Shown piece by piece: positions 10,403 to 21,835 of a stretch of DNA of 64,000 nucleotides. This DNA is from Yponomeuta sedellus. Its lineage: Eukaryota > Arthropoda > Insecta > Lepidoptera > Yponomeutidae. The notes under the pieces are model-generated. The model searched no databases. It had not been told where the DNA came from and saw only the letters and a list, made by a program, of their open reading frames with translations. A program made the position numbers and the translations under genes. Position 1 is the first letter of the stretch, and the number at the start of each line of letters is the position of its first letter. Where the stretch lies: the NCBI GenBank assembly GCA_934045075.1, contig OW203724.1, forward strand, positions 17,909,143 to 17,973,142, given 5' to 3'.

Positions 10403-10590
10403 ACCTATTTAGAGGCTAAAAAATTCACCCATGCCGGGATTCGAACCCGCAACCTTCAGCTATCCGTGCCAGCGCTCTACCAATTGAGCCAATGGGCGAC
10501 TCACCGGCATCAGTGAAATTTTGAACCTCTTTACACTATTCTCTGTATTACGTACACGGGTTAGTGCATTAAAAATAAAAATAGTATAGT
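10403..10590. mobile_element. SINE-T copy with inverted 5' part
   Basis: 10403-10553 is a minus-strand tRNA-like head and upstream region. It joins directly to a plus-strand tail (CACGGGTTAGTGCATT, 10554-10590). This is the structure expected when a retroelement's 5' part is inverted during target-primed insertion. The tail is also the left edge of unit B. Confidence 0.75.
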
Positions 10591-11102
10591 CTACTTTGAC
10601 TTTGATACGTTCGTTTGATCGTGTTTTCGTAAAAATGGCCATACTGGCCGCAATTTATTTCTTTTTCTCTATCACCTTAACCACTGGAGCTAAATATTAC
10701 TTACTTCAAACCATTTCAGTCTACGTAGATTTTGAAAAAATAATCATGTACTTACTTGCACGACGTCGTTCTTCTCGCAGGATAAACGTCAGTTCTATGG
10801 TTGCCTTATCAAGGCTCTAGCTTGGGTACAAGTACACTAGACATATGCATGAATACATCTTGACCCATAGAACTTTGAGTGCCACAAGTTTTGGCGCATA
10901 AATAAAACATTTAGTATTCAATGCAATAATATACTTTTATTCATGCCATTTGAGGTGACGCTGCTATTAATTATGATTATTTTCGCAGCCGAGTTTCAGA
11001 TACAAGTTAAATTACTATTATCAAGTTGAAGAGCAACCCAGCACATACAACGATAAATTTCGAAAAATGAACCTTCAACTGTTTCCTTGCTTAAATCATA
11101 TT

Positions 11103-11190
11103 TATAACAACCCGTAGACTGAACCATTTGTCACAATCCAATCGGTTGTACGAGGAAACTCTAGTATTAACATTAGGGAAATTACACTGC
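11103..11190 (-). pseudogene. Fossil partial terminal exon (unit B)
   Basis: This is the same local duplicate of the protease exon end as at 575-656 in unit A. It carries AACCATTTGTCACAATCC, complementary to a changed version of the last codons. Confidence 0.6.
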
Positions 11191-11462
11191 TTTTACGATT
11201 CCTATTATTATGAATACTTTGTCAGTTGTGTTACAGATGGAAGTTCAGCTATTGTGTGTGTATTGGCGGATTAACAACACCCGTAAGTAAATCCGGACTA
11301 ACAGTCTACAATGTGTTGTGCTTACGAAAGTTTTTACAAAAAGGTTTTACAAAAAATATTCAAAAATATTGTGTGAAGTTTATATGACTTTCTAATACAA
11401 AGAACAACAAATTGTGTTAAATGTGCCTACTATTATTTCCTTGACTCATATAATAACAACTC

Positions 11463-14400
11463 TTAGACTGAACCATTAGCCACAATCCAATCGGTGTACG
11501 AAGAAACTCTAGTATTAACGGTAGGGTACTCTGCCATGCCACACCCCTGTCTCCAGCTAATAAGACCTACCACAACATTGTTGTGAAGTATTGGTCCTCC
11601 GTGGTCCCTATTACAAGTGCCATATCCTTCAACGTTGAGGATACCCGTGCAAAACATGCCGGAAGTGACTTGAGGGAAGTTACCTGGTTCCAAATTAAGT
11701 TCTTCGTAGCGTTGGACGCAAGTCTCTTGGTTAATGACGTTCAGTTCCACGTGCTGAAGTTGGTCAGGGTAAAGTCCTGACTGCAAAGAAAAACATTAAT
11801 AATAAATAAAACGGAAGTTAAGCGACGACAAAAAAAATTGTACGCATCGTGACTGCTGGCAATCCTTAGTCTTTGCCTACATGTAAGTAAAGCAAACTAT
11901 CTACGCCATTTTCAAAATGTTTTTACATAAGTAAATAGAACGTGGCATCTTGGATCCATCAAACCATCGCAAGAGCTACCTTAGTGGTATCTGTTACAGT
12001 CAAGTCTCACTTCTCGACGGTAAAAATTCTTCCGAAAAGGGATATTATCCTCACCTCAAGTCTGCCCCATCCAACAGCTGTAACACTAGTGCCATCAAGA
12101 AGATGGTAGTTGGGGCCTGCAATGGGTCCAATGGCAATAGTGTTAGATAACGTTGCCGCCGTCTCCATGATAAAGATAGCCACGTCGTTGGTAAGCATAA
12201 TGGTGTCAAATTCTGGATGGACAATTATATCGGTGATGATGTGTTCTTCGCCGACGCCGCCGACATTGGTGTAGGACGTGCCGAGGCGCACGCGAAATAA
12301 CTCTGGAACCACCCAACTGCAAAAATCGTGTATTGGTCGGTACATTACATAGAATAAGCTAACAACGAAATCGTTCTTTGGCTATATTAATTAGCTTACA
12401 ACTTAACGTATCATATATGCACAAAAATATTCATAAAATCGGTGAAGCCATTTTGAAGGAGTTACATTACTAAACACAGCCTCGAGATTTTAATGTATTA
12501 GACCAATTTACTGCAGGGCACAGGCCTTCTACCAGAGAGAGAGAGTGGGCTTGATTACTACCTGCGTAGGATAGCGAGATTGAAACCTTTTTACGCACGT
12601 AGCTTTAGTTATCCAAAACAAACATAGCGTTTTTAACTGCACTAACGCAACCCTTTTTAGAACAAGAATTTTAAATTAAATATTAATTTCATTTCTACGA
12701 CGTCAGGCAACACAATAATGCATCCAATATTTGTACGTCCCGCTGTAGTCCTTCTCTTGGAGACAGACCACTGGTTCCTTTAGCCGAATACTCAGGTTTT
12801 CTTACGATGTTTTCCTCCTCTGTTAGCGCGTGTACTTAAAAACTTCACAAATGTACTTAACTTTGATAACAAAATAATTGGTATCTACCAATATAACCAA
12901 GGTAGATACCAATTATATATATTTGTTATATATATTTAAAAACCTATTTAGAGGCTAAAAATTCCACCCTTGCCGGGATTCGAATCCGCGTCCTCTGGCT
13001 ATCCGTGCCAGCGCTCTTTCAACTCATCGGCATTAATGAAGTTTTGAACCTCTTCACAAAATTCTCTGTATTACGTACAGTCAGCGACATCTGGCTGAAG
13101 TAATTTGCATCACTTGCAGCCCCGAGCCATCTGCCTTGGGTTCTAAATCACCGCCTCCCAAATGTGATATAATTGCATTACCTTTGGGAGGTCCTGATTT
13201 CATTACCGTACCATCCCTTACTACAAATTAAGTTAGTGTTTTCACCCTGAGTATCACCAGTTAAATTCTACAGAACTACTCTGCGTTTTTGGATTTTGTA
13301 AACAATATTGAAAACAATACTACAAATGGTGACCAACAACTTTATAGTATGTGGCTATGTGGCTTGTATGGTAAATGTCACGATAACGAAAGGAAGCAAT
13401 GTGCGGCGGACTAGCAATCGTAACAAAAATAAGGCCGTGGTGGAGCATGTTAAAACCCTGTGAGCTTTAAAGTAGACGTTACACTTACTATGGGCAGTTA
13501 CCGGTAGTCAGTACGGATCTCGGTGTGATGAGTGTGCCAGCACACATTTGGTTCCAAACCGTCACGCCATAAGATCTGTGCTGTATGTTTGCCATGAATG
13601 GGTAGCTCTCGATCGTAGTCTCAGAGCCACCGATAATGCGCGGGACATTCTGGGTGGGTACCGCTGTGGAAAGGTTTGTTTGCTTAAGTAACACTCAATA
13701 GTAGACTATTTACCTAGAGAGCTTTAGCTTTGTCTACCCTAAGCTTAACTTAGTAAGAGCAAATTACACTATTTTTATTTTTAATGCACTAACCCGTGCT
13801 AAGGAACAAATTTAAAAACCTATTTAGAGGCTACAGGTTGCGGGTTCGAATCCCGGCATGGGTGAAATTTTTAGCCTCTAAATAGGTTTTTAAAAGAGCA
13901 AATTATCAATAAAATAGCAATAGAAAGTTTATTTATTTGTAGCACATTTTATGCGTCCGACACAATTTTTTCTGGAATACTTTCATCCCCAGTACTTGCA
14001 AATACACAATTGTTTTGTATAAAAACTTGGTAGAACTAAATTTTGATTAGTAAACAACCACCAACAAAGGTGTATGTATTAATTCAGCTCGTCTTTTATT
14101 TTTCACTATTTTCTATTTTATTTGGCTCGCGCGCGTTTTCTTACCGCCAGTTACTCTTAATCATAACATGTTCGAGATTTTTTGGTTTTTTTTTATTTTT
14201 TGGTTGGATTTTTTGACAACTGTTATTAGAAATACCTACAAAATCAATATTCGAAATTCAACTCATTTACTAGGACTTATGTAGCTCTTTTTAAAAAAGA
14301 TGTCATTTATAGTGTAAAAATAAATAAAAGTTAACCAAACATGCTAGTTAGTGTAAGAATGCTTATTCTAAACACTTGAATGCCTTCATTCAGGGATTGT

Positions 14401-14775
14401 GCTGAAAACAATATGAACGGTAAGGCAAAGATATCGCAAAACATAATTAGGTACATTTGGGTTAAAAATGGATATGACAAATGATTTAAATATTTGTTTT
14501 AATTTGTTATAAACTAAAATTTTTGTAAGTACTTACATACTTTTTTCCGGAATGCCTTAATTGAATTAATAATATACCATTTTTTATATTATAATGACTT
14601 TTTTCATTTACTAACTTTTATTTTTATATATATTGCAGTCAAAAACAGAGCTAACTTCCGGATAAAATTGCCCAAACAAGTTTTTAAACCGTATCTACAA
14701 AGTAACAGAAATTAAAATAGTGGCAGACTTACCAAGTGCGGCGGCAAGAATAGCCAAGAAAATAATAATACGCAT
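11463..14775 (-). CDS. Trypsin-like serine protease homolog B, probably inactive
   Basis: The exons are 14733-14775, 13489-13663, 12055-12316 and 11463-11780. They have the same lengths, phases and splice signals as copy A and give about 265 residues. The signal peptide MRIIIFLAILAAALA and activation site R-IIGG are kept. Besides the shared DHGGP in place of DSGGP (Ser195 to His) and Arg193, copy B has TTGNC where A has TTGHC, so the catalytic His57 is also lost (CAC to AAC). Asp102 remains in NDVAI, and the six cysteines are present. Other differences from A include Asn for Tyr in LEPGNFPQ and Asn for Asp in GILNVEG. The reading frame is fully open, which argues for a translated non-catalytic homolog or a very recent loss of constraint. 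Intron 1 carries a SINE not found in A. Confidence 0.88.
12936..13125 (-). mobile_element. SINE-T copy in intron 2 of gene B
   Basis: It lies at the same position and orientation as the copy at 2383-2572. It was therefore inherited through the segmental duplication rather than inserted independently. Confidence 0.8.
13768..13892. mobile_element. SINE-T insertion unique to unit B, with target duplication
   Basis: The insert begins CACTATTTTTATTTTTAATG (minus-strand tail) and then flips to plus-strand box B and end motif. AGAGCAAATTA flanks it on both sides, while unit A has that sequence once, uninterrupted, near 3208. Unit A is therefore the empty site. Confidence 0.9.
13893..14694. other. 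Intron 1 of gene B
   Basis: This is AT-rich intron sequence matching 3220-4010 in unit A. Apart from one T-rich insertion near 14185-14215, it holds nothing recognisable. Confidence 0.5.
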
Positions 14776-14836
14776 TTTCCAAACGCCTTGCATTAAGTGA
14801 GTTAACAGAAAAGCAGCAGGAAAAAAACGCTGGACA

Positions 14837-14844
14837 TTTTTATA
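14837..14844 (-). promoter_or_regulatory. TATA box of protease homolog B
   Basis: TATAAAAA on the minus strand lies 62 bases upstream of the ATG at 14775. It is identical in sequence and spacing to that of copy A. Confidence 0.6.
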
Positions 14845-15119
14845 CCAAATATGTTTATCTACAAGATAGCCACTAATCCCATCCTTCCTTGATATATTAC
14901 AGGGTGATCCAAAGTTTATTGATATTCTGCTTTTGCTCCAACGCAATCTGACAGCACTATTTATATGTTAATCCAGGGGTAAGCTCTAGCAAGTAAAAAG
15001 CTGCCAAAATATCTTGCACTATGCCACTTGCAAAGCTATCTATAGATAATTTTATGGCTTTTCAATCGGTTATTTAATATCTTGTGTGTAAATACGCATT
15101 CATGATATTAATCCATCCC

Positions 15120-15560
15120 TCGATGATTAAATTAAAGCCGATCTTTGCTGTTATGCCGATGATACAGCAATAATTCTTAACGGGTCCACCTGAAAGGAAG
15201 CTCTCGCAGAAACAGCAACTCGTTTGAGGAAGATAAGCACTTGGCTCAACAACAACTTACTCACACTTAACGCTGATAAAACGAATTTTGTTTGCTTTAA
15301 CAAAACTAAAGCTTCGGAGCCTACCAACTTAGATTCTGTAAAACTGCACAACTGCCTCCCTTTAAACTCTCAACCTTGATCTTGCCCTAGTGTAAAACGC
15401 GTCGAGTCAATACGTTATCTCGGAGTGATTCTCGATAAAAATCTGAACTTTTCCGCACATATTGCTGCTGTTGCTTCTCGAGCAAAAAAACTTATTTTTG
15501 GGTCATATAAAAAAAACAGAACTATTTAATATCTCCCTGTACGAGTACGCTAGTAATTGA
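15120..15560 (+). pseudogene. LINE reverse-transcriptase fragment (unit B)
   Basis: This is the counterpart of 4386-4830, with the YADDTAII core. The codon after the glycine-serine-threonine stretch is TGA here (TGG in A). A second stop, TGA for TGC, lies near 15380 in the cysteine cluster. More damage than in A shows there is no coding constraint. Confidence 0.85.
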
Positions 15561-15692
15561 TGCTTATAAAATTATTTGTCGCACGGATAACATATCTTGC
15601 AATATCATATTGCATAATGCTAAGTCTCCAGTACGATATAGAGTAAAATTTATCATGATTATAACTCAAATTGCTGGTAACTCCAGATGCCT

Positions 15693-15999
15693 ATGTGATC
15701 TTAAACGATCACGAAAGTTGAGCAACATAGGGCGCGTTCAGTCCATGGTGACCGTCTATGACCAACGCAAGTAGTATTATTCTGGGTGGTTCCGTGCTTC
15801 TCAAGGCACGTTAACTAGTTGGTACCGGCTGCAGTCGATAGATGGTATTCTTTAAGCCAAGTCAAAGGCCTTAGGGCGGCTTGAAAACTTCTGACAGTAT
15901 GACCAGCCACTATATAGTCTTGCAAACCTCCACTAATCCGAATTCAGATCCCGTGGTGGATAACCTATACCTTCTTAGGGAAGAGACCCGTGCCCGAGA
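15693..15999 (+). mobile_element. SINE-5S copy (unit B)
   Basis: This is the counterpart of 4960-5262. It keeps AGCAACATAGGGCGCGTTCA and TGACCGTCTATGACCAACGC, slightly better preserved than in A. Confidence 0.75.
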
Positions 16000-16325
16000 C
16001 AGACTTCTAATCACGGTCAAGTCACACAACATTAGCTATAATAATAAAGAAATCGTAGTAAGGAACCTTAGACATGGCATGCGTTTGTCTAGATTTCATT
16101 ACTTTTTAGAGATAAATGAGCAGCTCCATCGAGACTTGGCTATTTTTTTTGTTGGGACATACCCTCTTATTAAATGAGTTGCAAATATTTCTATGCAGAT
16201 TAATTAACTGATGAAATCGAACAATTAAACCCTTATAGGATCACTTTGTAGTCCGTCCCTTCATCAAAATCATTTCAGATGCAGATCAAAATGTTCTTCA
16301 TTACCATTACCTTGAAGTGTAAAAA

Positions 16326-16999
16326 AAATAGTTGTGAGTTAAACTGCAAGTATACGTAAAAATCTTAAACCTATTTGTTGTCTTTGTCTAAATTGTCTTT
16401 GAAGTTTGGAAGCAACTGTGAGATTCGATTCCTTAACTTGATGAAAATTACCGAATTATTGTTGATATTGGTATCTACTCACAGAAGTTATATATTTGCA
16501 TACAAAGTAACCTCTACACGATTTTTCGGCGGTATGGCGTCGCTTAAGAATTATGTGATTCTGGAACAGACAAGTAAACCATGTGATAAACAATTTACAT
16601 CACCCACAATAAAAAGAGCTTTCGCTTAGTTATCCGCACCAAAGCCTGAATGATTCATAACATCTATCTACTAAATTGAATACTAATTGTGACAGTAAAA
16701 CCGTCCAAGTGCTTATCAGACCACGTGTAGTATAGAAGAAACTTTAGGGTTCCATACAATGAAAGGTGTTTACCTGCTTGGTAGAACTAGCAACAATATC
16801 AATGGAATAAGCAGTTTTCATTTTAAAAGTTGGTCCGTTATTCGTTGACTTGTAATTTTATAGCGATACTTTTTAAGAAACGTTACAAATTTGCATTCCC
16901 ATCGGTCCGGGGCTAGACAAAATTAAGTTGAGTGCAAAATTAAATGTTGATGCAAAACTGATGGAAAATATTGGATCGTTTTTAGGTTAATTGTGTAAT
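16326..16999. other. Spacer between units B and C
   Basis: An 84-codon frame at 16375-16629 has no recognisable domain. I see no repeat or RNA gene. Confidence 0.35.
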
Positions 17000-17397
17000 A
17001 CAGAACAATATCGATGTTTTGGTGTATAAATAAAAATAAGTCTATTCAATTCAATAATATACTTTTGTCTTTCCTTTTGATATTCCGCTGCATTTGCGAT
17101 TATTATTATGATTACATTGTCAGCTAAATTACAGACACAAGTTCAACCATCATGTGAATTATTACTATTATACTTTAATTGGCTCCCTTATACAAAGAAC
17201 GACAAGTTTTGTTAAATAAGCGCACAATTGCTAATTTAACAAAATAGTTAGTAATTATAGACCGATTACTTTACTCAGCATATTCTCGAAACTGCTCGAA
17301 ACAATTATTAATAAGCGCTTGGTAAACTTTTTAGAGGATCAATCCCTCCTATCTGAAAACCAATACGGCTTCCGTCGTCAAAAGTCAACAGAAGACG

Positions 17398-17444
17398 CGG
17401 TTTTGCGTCTCACAAGCTCACTTAGCTTGTGAGACGCAAAACCG
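17398..17444. repeat. Perfect palindrome inside the RT frame
   Basis: Arms 17398-17418 and 17424-17444 are perfectly complementary over 21 bases with the 5-base spacer CACTT. The left arm is normal RT coding sequence; the right arm is its reverse complement. Confidence 0.9.
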
Positions 17445-18615
17445 TTCGTCTCTTGATGAAAAAAAATGCTGCTTGGGTGTATTTTTAGACCTCGCTAAGG
17501 CGTTTGACACTGTTGCGATTCCCATACTTCTACGCAAATTAGAAAACATAGGTATTAGAGGTATCGCTCACAGCTGGTTCCAGAGTTATCTCACTAATCG
17601 TCGGCAATGTGTTAGGGTGGATGACAAAATAAGTAACCAGCTGCCCGTTAACTTTGGAGTCCCTCAAGGCAGTATTCTTGGTCCCACCTTATTTTTAATG
17701 TATATGAATGATTTACTTAATATCTCACTGAAGAACGTTGATCTGATTTGTTATGCTGACGATACAGTTGTGCTATTTCACGATACTTCATGGGAAAAAG
17801 TATTTAAGTCAGCTGAACTGGGTATGGCTGTACTAGCAAATTGGTTAAATAAGAACCTTCTCACTCTTAACGTTAAAAAAACAAAATTTCTCGCTTTCCA
17901 CAAAACCCGTGCACCCAGACCGCTCACACTTCCTAAACTTATTATCCACTCTTGTTGTTCCTTTCTGGATACTAATCCCCAACATACACACGTCTCTTGC
18001 TCTTGCTTAGCAATTGACCGCACTCACACTATAAAGTACTTAGGGATATTACTGGATGAATACTTATCATTTAAACAACACATTTCCTCCCTGTCTAGCA
18101 AACTACGTAAATCTATTTACATTATGAAATCCCTACGAAACTCGGTCCCTAGATCAATTTTATTACTAGTTTACAAAGCTGTATGTCAATGTGCTATTTT
18201 ATATTGCCTATCGGCTTGGGGAGGGACAGCTAAAACTACTCTGATGGAGGTAGGTTTCCTACAAATGAACTCTACAAAGAAAGCAACGTTCTTCGAGTAC
18301 GCCAATTATTCATATCTAAAGTAGCTACCGCAATACAAACAAAAACAGTTAACTCTCCAGATTTCGTAAAGTTAGCATCCCGCCGAGTTTACAAAGTACC
18401 TCTGCCGTCTATTCGTACAACATTTGCCAGACGTTTTCCTCCATTTTCTTCTATACATGTATATAACAAAATTTGCCCACACATTAATAACATCAAAAAT
18501 CTTCCTACAAGCAAAGCTAAACGAGCAATAGAGGCTTGGCTCCACGATATGGACTACCAAACAACTGAAGAGATTCTTAATGCTTGTGTTTAAAGAAAAA
18601 TACTATCTCTCTTTC

Positions 18616-18677
18616 ACACACACACACACACACACTCTTACACACAAATACACACACACACACTCTCACACACAAAT

Positions 18678-18710
<33 letters not shown>

Positions 18711-18720
18711 CCCTCTCACA
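18616..18720. repeat. Imperfect CA repeat
   Basis: Runs of CACACA with CTCTTA and CAAATA interruptions lie in the 3' untranslated part of the LINE. Confidence 0.9.
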
Positions 18721-19257
18721 CCCACGCCATACATTTATTTAAATTATATATTTTCTTAAAATATATATTCAAACCTAGCCTAAGAGTTGTTTTTGTTTTC
18801 CCTAAGATCTCATTATATAGATTGTATAACTTTTTTCATAGCGTTACGGAACCAGTCGACAATTATTTTAGAAAATGTATTCTGGTCTCTGCGATACAGA
18901 CTTAAAGTCTAGTGCAGATACCGCAATTATTGTAAACATGCAACGTCTTTTTAGCAAATAAAATATCTTTATCTTTATCTAATTGTTTCCTTAATTCATA
19001 TAAGAATAACTTCTAGACAGATCCATTGGCCACGATCCAATCGGTGTACGAAGAAACTCTAGTATTAACAGTAGGGTACTCTGCCAAGCCGCACCCATAT
19101 CTCCAGCTAATAAGACCTACGATAACATTGTTGTGAAGCATTGGTCCTCCGTTGTCCCTATGTATGACAAGTGCCATATACATCAACGCCGAGGATACCC
19201 GCGCAAATCATGCGGGGTCAATCATTTTTATATATTAGGAAATGCAACCGATGTTTA

Positions 19258-20154
19258 TGTCACCGGAAAATAACAAGATCCGCCAGTTTATACATTTCCT
19301 AGGAAAATTATAAACTTTCGTAGGATTGTAAACGAGAGATATATTGTATTATCTTACGCCCAAATTTTCGCAAATTGATAAACTTACCAAATTCAAGCGT
19401 AAAATAATAAGTTAGCCTTAACGAAACGCCACGTGTTCATGCTCCATCTAGAAATATCGTTGATGAAGTGAATTTTACCACAGAGCTGCAAAAGTTTTAT
19501 AGTGGTCATGATCAAAATAGTAAGAAGTCGATTAAAAAAGTCGTTATAATGATATAAGACTATAATAAAGCTAAAGCTTTGGGACGTTGCAATGGTGCAT
19601 ACAGAAATTAGGTTCAAAGTTTCAGGATGGAGCGAGCGGAGCGAAGCTTCATCCTAGAACTTCGGGTGTTAGGTTTTTTTTATATAAGAGGAAATAAATG
19701 GGTCCAGAAGAACAAAATCATTCATACAGCAAGATTTTGAGGCTAGGTTTACAGATAATTCAAGAATAATTTTCTCGAAAACTACGCATCTCCGGCAAGA
19801 ATGGATTGCAGGTAGGTAATCAAAACTGATCAATTTATACTAGTTTGGCAAGTTTGATCGTACCTAAGTCTATGGACACAAGCATTGCCACTGTCGACAT
19901 CAACCAATCAGAGAGCAGTGTGCTATTTGCCGTATTTTATAAAAGCGTAAAATAAAAAGCTCTTCTGTGATTGGTCAAACTGTTTAGAATCTTACGAATG
20001 GATATCCGTTAGTTTATAAATTAACCACGAGACATCGCAAATTAATCAATTTGTGAAAATGTGGGCGTAAAATAATACAATTTATCTCTCGTTTACAATC
20101 CTACGAACGTTTATAAATTTATAAACTTGCAGATCTTGTTATCTTCCGGTGACA
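19258..20154. mobile_element. 897-bp inverted-repeat DNA element with TA target site
   Basis: The ends are TGTCACCGGAAAATAACAAG and its near reverse complement. Inverted similarity continues for about 120 bases, including GTAGGATTGTAAACGAGAGA. The dinucleotide TA lies directly outside both ends, the target duplication typical of the Tc1/mariner group. I recognise no transposase inside, so it is probably non-autonomous. A truncated relative is at 5590-6200. Confidence 0.85.
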
Positions 20155-20655
20155 TATGTATATACCACTGTAGGGCACAGGCCTACTTCCAGAGAGCCTA
20201 ACTTAACAAGTGGTAACACTTGCATACAGGAAAGCGAGATTGACACCTTTTTATACAAGCAGTTTCAATCTCCATAACCAACATAGCTTTTTCAACTGCA
20301 GTCAACGCAACCCTTGTTCTACTGCACAGTATAGATTTATTCATGCTACAGAAAATTCAATCTAAAATAATATCTACGAAACATCAAGTCTATCAAGACA
20401 CCACAATAATACAAACCCACAGCTTTTCTATCGGAGCAAGAATTTGGGTTTTAGTCACCACCCCTTTCATTAGCTCCATTCGAATATAAACACCTCAGAC
20501 ACATAGGTTTCCTCACGACGTTTTCCTTCATTGTTACTACATCTTCACAAATGTACATAACTTTGAGAACAAAGTAATTGGAATCGGCCCGGGGTTCAGA
20601 TACATTGGAAAGGCCATGATTTCATTCCCGCTACCTTCCTTAACTAAGAACAAAG

Positions 20656-20872
<217 letters not shown>

Positions 20873-21503
20873 TCCATATCTGCAAAATCAGGTGTTATAA
20901 ATAAATTGCTTTATTTTTGGAGCAGGATGGACTGTTATCGCGCTACCGAGTTCATTGTTATCAACTACGTAATACATAATAATGAATGATGTTTGGAAAT
21001 GCATAATACGTATTACGCTGGTAGGGGTTATCTACAATATTTACTTAAATGCCTAATGACGGATTATTATGTTTCCCAGTACCGTATCTCGTAGGTATAT
21101 TGGCGGGTAGAATTGTTAATCCGTTAAGCATAGACTTCCGCCGGCTAATTACGTATCTTGAAATAACAAACAAAAATTGCGCAATATCTTCTGTCAAAGT
21201 CAAATTTTGTATTTCCCACTGGCAACGCGACAGCAACAAGCTAAAATAAATCTTTGCAAGCTTTGCCATCTGCAAAGCGACAGCGACCGATGAACTTAAA
21301 ATGCATTTTTTGTCGTTTCGCTGTGACGGTTTAGTATTACGTAGAACTATTTGACAGCGATCGACAGCAGATTGAAATGTCAAACGGCGATTTTTGAACA
21401 ACAACTAAAGTGGTGTCTCCAAGGCAGTTGCTATGTGGTTGCTATTCATTTGCTTACTTTATAAACTGATTAAAAATAAACTAATAGATATATTTTTACA
21501 ACT
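20873..21503. other. Spacer, possibly upstream part of a Harbinger-like element
   Basis: It contains short repeats around GCGACAGC (21225-21285) and otherwise no recognisable feature. Confidence 0.3.
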
Positions 21504-21690
21504 ATGGCTCGTGCACTTCTCTTGATGGCTGCATTAGAGGCTGAGGAGATGAGACAGGAGACCAGCCTCACTGAGACGTCGACTACCTACGTGAGGAAGC
21601 CAACGCATTAAACTTGTCCGATTGGGAATTTCAGTCTCATTACAGACTTTCAAAGGATCTAGTCAGGCAGTTGATAGTGCTACATCATCG
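21504..21690 (+). pseudogene. Harbinger-like transposase, N-terminal remnant
   Basis: A frame opens with MARALLLMAALEAEE. After a frameshift near 21580 it continues in a second frame with ALNLSDWEFQSHYRLSKDL and VRQLIVL. The F-x-x-x-YRLSK pattern near the N-terminus is what I know from HARBI1-type nucleases of the PIF/Harbinger group. The remainder, including the DDE residues, is cut off by another repeat at 21692. It is non-functional. Confidence 0.55.
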
Positions 21691-21691
21691 T

Positions 21692-21835
21692 CAGGCTATA
21701 CTAGTCCACTGCTGGACATAGCCCTCCCCTAAAGAGCGCCACGTTGTGCTATCATAGGGGGTAATGCCCATTATCCCCCCACTGTGCATGCGGGTTGGGG
21801 ATCGCAGTTCGGTGGAATAGTGCTACAGATTGTAT
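21692..21835 (-). mobile_element. LINE/SINE 3' end with RTE-type tail
   Basis: This is the minus-strand copy of the same family as 6204-6345: AGCAGTGGACTAGTATAGCC at the end, with a GGGATAATGGGCATTA-like part and GGGGATCGCAGTTCGGTGG complement further on. Confidence 0.6.

Larger units (their letters stand above)
10558..16325. repeat. Segmental duplication unit B
   Basis: This is the second copy of unit A. Order and orientation of the protease homolog, RT fragment and SINE-5S are unchanged. It is longer mainly because of the SINE-T insertion at 13768-13892. Similarity ends near 16325 at a run of A. Confidence 0.93.
17236..18980 (+). pseudogene. Non-LTR retrotransposon, truncated and frameshifted
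   Basis: The reverse-transcriptase domain begins at NYRPITLLSIFSKLLE and QYGFRRQKSTEDAV, then is interrupted by a 47-base palindrome at 17398-17444. It continues as LGVFLDLAKAFDTV, GVPQGSILGP and LICYADDTVVLF (catalytic Asp pair), then WLNKNLLTL and IKYLGILLDE. A frameshift near 18290 moves the C-terminal region, ending NACV, into another frame up to about 18593. The 3' region has CA repeats (18616-18720) and ends AATAAAATATC with TTTATC repeats. Endonuclease and ORF1 are absent, so it is 5'-truncated. It inserted within the 3' end of protease copy C; AATTG flanks both ends as a possible short target duplication. The clade is not assigned. Confidence 0.88.
17000..20655 (-). pseudogene. Third, decayed protease homolog copy C
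   Basis: 17000-17235 matches the 3' flank of genes A and B. 18981-19215 is the terminal exon, with the ending complementary to DWIV-ANGSV-stop. 20155-20655 matches intron 2, including its SINE-2 remnant. A 4-base insertion (ACAT) just before the active-site motif shifts the frame, and the codon at position 195 is AAC (Asn). The start of this exon, intron 3 and exon 3 are missing. A LINE (17236-18980) and an inverted-repeat element (19258-20154) interrupt what remains. It is more diverged than A is from B, so it split off earlier. It cannot make a protein. Confidence 0.82.
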
